The notes under the pieces were generated by a model, which was not told the origin of the DNA, did not search any database, and was given only the letters and a program-made list of their open reading frames with translations. Made by a program: the position numbers and the translations under genes. Positions 4,325-6,525 of a stretch of 6,525 nt of DNA are shown here, piece by piece (within the stretch, counting starts at the first letter, position 1; each line of letters opens with the position of its first letter). Origin of the DNA: Candidatus Intestinimonas stercorigallinarum (GTDB lineage Bacteria > Bacillota > Clostridia > Oscillospirales > Oscillospiraceae); the NCBI GenBank assembly GCA_019115345.1, contig DXDV01000145.1, forward strand, positions 1-6,525, read 5' to 3'.

Positions 4325-5857
4325 TCGGAGAACATTTTGGAAATGCGCAATATCACCAAGCTGTTTCCGGGCGTCCGGGCACTGGACGACGTGAATCTGC
4401 AGGTGAAGAAGGGGACCATCCACGCCCTGGTGGGAGAGAACGGCGCGGGCAAGTCCACCCTCATGAACGTCCTCAGCGGCATCTACCCCTACGGCAGCTA
4501 TACCGGCGACATCGTGTACGAGGGAGAGGTCTGCAAGTTCTCCAAGATCACCGACAGCGAGGCCAAGGGCATCGTCATCATCCACCAGGAGCTGGCCCTG
4601 GTCCCCTACATGACCATCGGTGAGAACATGTTCCTGGGCAACGAGCGGGGCAGGGCCTTTGCCATCAGCTGGGACGACACCTACGGCCAGGCGGACAAAT
4701 ATCTGAAGATCGTGGGCCTGTCCGACTCCTCCCGCACCCTCATCAAAGACATCGGCGTGGGCAAGCAGCAGCTGGTGGAGATCGCCAAGGCCCTGGCCAA
4801 GAATGCCCGGCTCCTCATCCTGGATGAGCCCACCTCCTCCCTCAACGAGTCGGACTCCAAGGCCCTGCTGGATCTGCTGCTCCGCTTCAAGAGCGAGGGC
4901 ATGACGTGCATCATCATCTCCCACAAGCTCAACGAGGTCTCCTACGTGGCCGACGACATCACCGTCATCCGGGACGGCAAGACCATCGAGACCCTCCACA
5001 AGGGCGTGGACGACTTCTCCGAGGACCGGATCATCCGGGGCATGGTGGGCCGGGAGATCGCCGACCGCTTCCCCAAGCGTCCCGACGTCACTCCCGGCGA
5101 GGTGTGCATGGAGGTGGAGGACTGGACGGTCCACCACCCGATCTACCGGGAGAAGAAGGTGGTGGACGGCGTCTCCTTCCACGTCCGCAAGGGCGAGGTG
5201 GTGGGCATCTCCGGCCTCATGGGCGCCGGGCGCACCGAGCTGGCCATGAGCCTCTTCGGCCACAGCTACGGCTCCGGCATCTCCGGCAGCCTGAAGCTGG
5301 GGGGCAAGGAGGTCCACCTCAGGACGGAGCGGGAGGCCATCCGCCACGGTCTGGCCTATGTCACCGAGGACCGGAAGGGCAACGGCCTCATCCTCTCCAA
5401 CCCCATCCGGGTCAACACCACCCTGGCCAATCTGGAGGGTGTGAGCGCCCGGGGCATCATCGACCAGGACAAGGAGTACGCCGTCTCCGACGACTACCGC
5501 AAGAAGCTGCGCACCAAGTGCACCGGAGTGGAGCAGGACGTGGGCAACCTCTCCGGCGGCAACCAGCAGAAGGTGCTGCTGGCCAAGTGGATGTTCACCG
5601 ATCCCGACATCCTCATCCTGGATGAGCCCACCCGCGGCATCGACGTGGGCGCCAAGTACGAGATCTACTGCATCATCAACGAGCTGGTGGCCTCCGGCAA
5701 GTCGGTGATCATGATCTCCTCCGAGCTGCCCGAGGTCCTGGGTATGAGCGACCGGATCTACGTCATGAACGAGGGACGCATCGTGGGCGAGTTCCAGCAG
5801 AAGGACGCGTCTCAGGAGAGCATCATGGCCTGCATCCTGAAATCCTGCAACAACTAA
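4322..5857 (+). CDS. mmsA: Multiple-monosaccharide ABC importer, ATP-binding protein (MmsA/GguA type)
   Basis: The energy-coupling ATPase of the CUT2 sugar importer, on the inner face of the membrane. It is 511 residues, the usual size for RbsA/XylG/MglA/GguA proteins with two fused nucleotide-binding domains. Domain 1 has Walker A GENGAGKST (38-46), Q-loop Gln89, the family-typical degenerate signature VGKQQ (146-150), Walker B LLILDEP (164-170) and switch His201. Domain 2 has a changed Walker A, GLMGAGRTE (298-306, Arg for Lys), signature LSGGNQQ (410-416), Walker B ILILDEPTRG (430-439) and Ser467 where the switch His would be. These substitutions are normal for this family, so one site is probably catalytic and the other degenerate. 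It follows the ChvE-type gene by 92 nt and precedes the permease gene by 14 nt. The MmsA/GguA assignment rests on overall resemblance plus the ChvE partner; this symbol is unrelated to methylmalonate-semialdehyde dehydrogenase. Confidence 0.95.
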   Translation: MSENILEMRNITKLFPGVRALDDVNLQVKKGTIHALVGENGAGKSTLMNVLSGIYPYGSYTGDIVYEGEVCKFSKITDSEAKGIVIIHQELALVPYMTIGENMFLGNERGRAFAISWDDTYGQADKYLKIVGLSDSSRTLIKDIGVGKQQLVEIAKALAKNARLLILDEPTSSLNESDSKALLDLLLRFKSEGMTCIIISHKLNEVSYVADDITVIRDGKTIETLHKGVDDFSEDRIIRGMVGREIADRFPKRPDVTPGEVCMEVEDWTVHHPIYREKKVVDGVSFHVRKGEVVGISGLMGAGRTELAMSLFGHSYGSGISGSLKLGGKEVHLRTEREAIRHGLAYVTEDRKGNGLILSNPIRVNTTLANLEGVSARGIIDQDKEYAVSDDYRKKLRTKCTGVEQDVGNLSGGNQQKVLLAKWMFTDPDILILDEPTRGIDVGAKYEIYCIINELVASGKSVIMISSELPEVLGMSDRIYVMNEGRIVGEFQQKDASQESIMACILKSCNN

Positions 5858-5871
5858 AGGAGAGCTCCATT

Positions 5872-6525
5872 ATGACGAAAACGAAAGTGACGAACTGGCT
5901 CCAAAAGAATACCATGGTCATCATCCTGGTGCTGGTGTTTGTATTTTTTGCCTTCCAGAAGGACGGCGCGATCCTGCTGCCCCAGAACATCACCAACCTC
6001 ATCGCCCAGAACGCCTACGTCTTCATCCTGGCCACCGGCATGCTCCTGTGTATCCTCACCGGCGGCAACATCGACCTCTCCGTGGGCTCGGTGGTGTGCT
6101 TCACCGGCGCCGTGGGCGCCCTCCTCATGGCCGGCGGCATGAACATGTGGCTGGCGGTGATCATCATGCTGGCCATTGGCCTGGCCATCGGCGCCTTCCA
6201 GGCCTACTGGATCGCCTACGTCCGGGTCCCCCCCCTTCATCACCACCCTGGCCGGCATGCTCATCTTCCGCGGCCTCTCCAACGTGGTGCTTGAGGGCCG
6301 CACCCAGTCCATCTCCGACCAGACGTTCAAGGACATCTTCGGCGGCGGCGCCACCTGCTACATCCCCGACCCCTTCGGCGGCGGGACCATCAACGTCCTC
6401 TGCCTCATCGTGGGCGTCCTGGCCTGCCTGCTCTACCTGGCCGCCGTCATCCGCGGCCGCATGGGCCGGGTGAAGAAGGGCTACGCCGTGGACTCCCTGA
6501 CCGCCACCGTCCTCCGCAGCGCCGT
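5872..6525 (+). CDS. mmsB: Multiple-monosaccharide ABC importer permease (MmsB/GguB type), frameshifted and cut by the window edge
   Basis: The membrane channel subunit of the importer. The ATG is 14 nt after the ATPase stop, with AAGGAG (5857-5862) 9 nt upstream. In the first frame residues 1-121 read as a CUT2 permease: hydrophobic segments near 15-29, 45-64, 70-88 and 91-115, and the family motif TGGNIDLSVGS (63-73). After Val-Pro-Pro (119-121) the frame turns to nonsense (LHHHPGRH) and stops at 6292-6294. Reading the next frame from 6236 restores permease sequence (FITTLAGMLIFRGLSNVVLEG, then another hydrophobic span) open to the window end, 96 more codons. One extra C in the 8-C run at 6228-6235 explains this. 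Read as one gene it covers about 217 of roughly 400 residues. As written the product would be a 140-residue truncated, non-functional protein. A sequencing or assembly error is the simplest explanation; a genuine pseudogene or variable tract is possible. Confidence 0.88.
6228..6235 (+). other. 8-C homopolymer at the permease frameshift
   Basis: The run of eight C is the point where homology passes from one frame to another. Seven C would give GTC CCC CCC TTC (V-P-P-F) and keep the permease open. It is the longest C run I noticed in the coding part of the window and a typical site for indel errors or slippage. Confidence 0.85.

Noticed and set aside
4202..5347. A 381-codon open frame antisense to the ATPase gene
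   Set aside because: Same codon-bias artefact; the sense strand carries a complete set of ABC ATPase motifs.
6048..6473. A 141-codon plus-strand frame overlapping the permease
   Set aside because: Arg/Ser/Pro-rich shadow frame. The permease homology lies in the two other plus-strand frames, one before and one after the C run.

Overview
The window looks like a GC-rich Firmicute, most likely a gut Oscillospiraceae/Clostridia-type bacterium. This is inferred from strongly GC-ending codons, AT-rich promoter regions with sigma-A-type boxes, Shine-Dalgarno sites such as GAGGTGAT, a TTG start, and a short lipoprotein signal ending LAAC-GGG. The species cannot be named from this sequence.

Layout: the left part is on the minus strand. 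From left to right it holds an inorganic pyrophosphatase (ppa, 91-663), a DUF1275/YoaK-family membrane protein (875-1636) with its own rho-independent terminator at 831-865, and a LacI-family repressor (1685-2731). The LacI gene and the DUF1275 gene are 48 nt apart and are probably transcribed together; ppa lies beyond the terminator and has its own promoter near 732-759. A 358-bp AT-rich divergent regulatory region (2732-3089) follows. The right part is on the plus strand: a ChvE-type sugar-binding lipoprotein (3090-4229), a two-domain sugar ATPase (4322-5857) and the permease (from 5872, running off the right edge). These are the three parts of a CUT2-class 'multiple monosaccharide' ABC importer (ChvE-MmsA-MmsB, also GguA/GguB).

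How it fits together: the LacI repressor is divergent from the importer, so it is the obvious candidate regulator. The shared region carries an exact TTGACA/17/TAAACT promoter for the importer and a TTGATT/17/TATAAT promoter for lacI. The hexamer ACTAAA occurs six times, all in one orientation. Dyads flank or overlap both promoters. Two hairpins between the binding-protein gene and the ATPase gene probably adjust their relative expression.

The main irregularity is in the permease gene. An 8-C run at 6228-6235 shifts the frame after residue 121, and clear homology continues in the next frame to the window end. This may be a sequencing or assembly error, a true null mutation, or a variable homopolymer. 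I see no sign of an undescribed system: the gene content is a conventional sugar-uptake locus, and the points of interest are its regulatory DNA and the frameshift.
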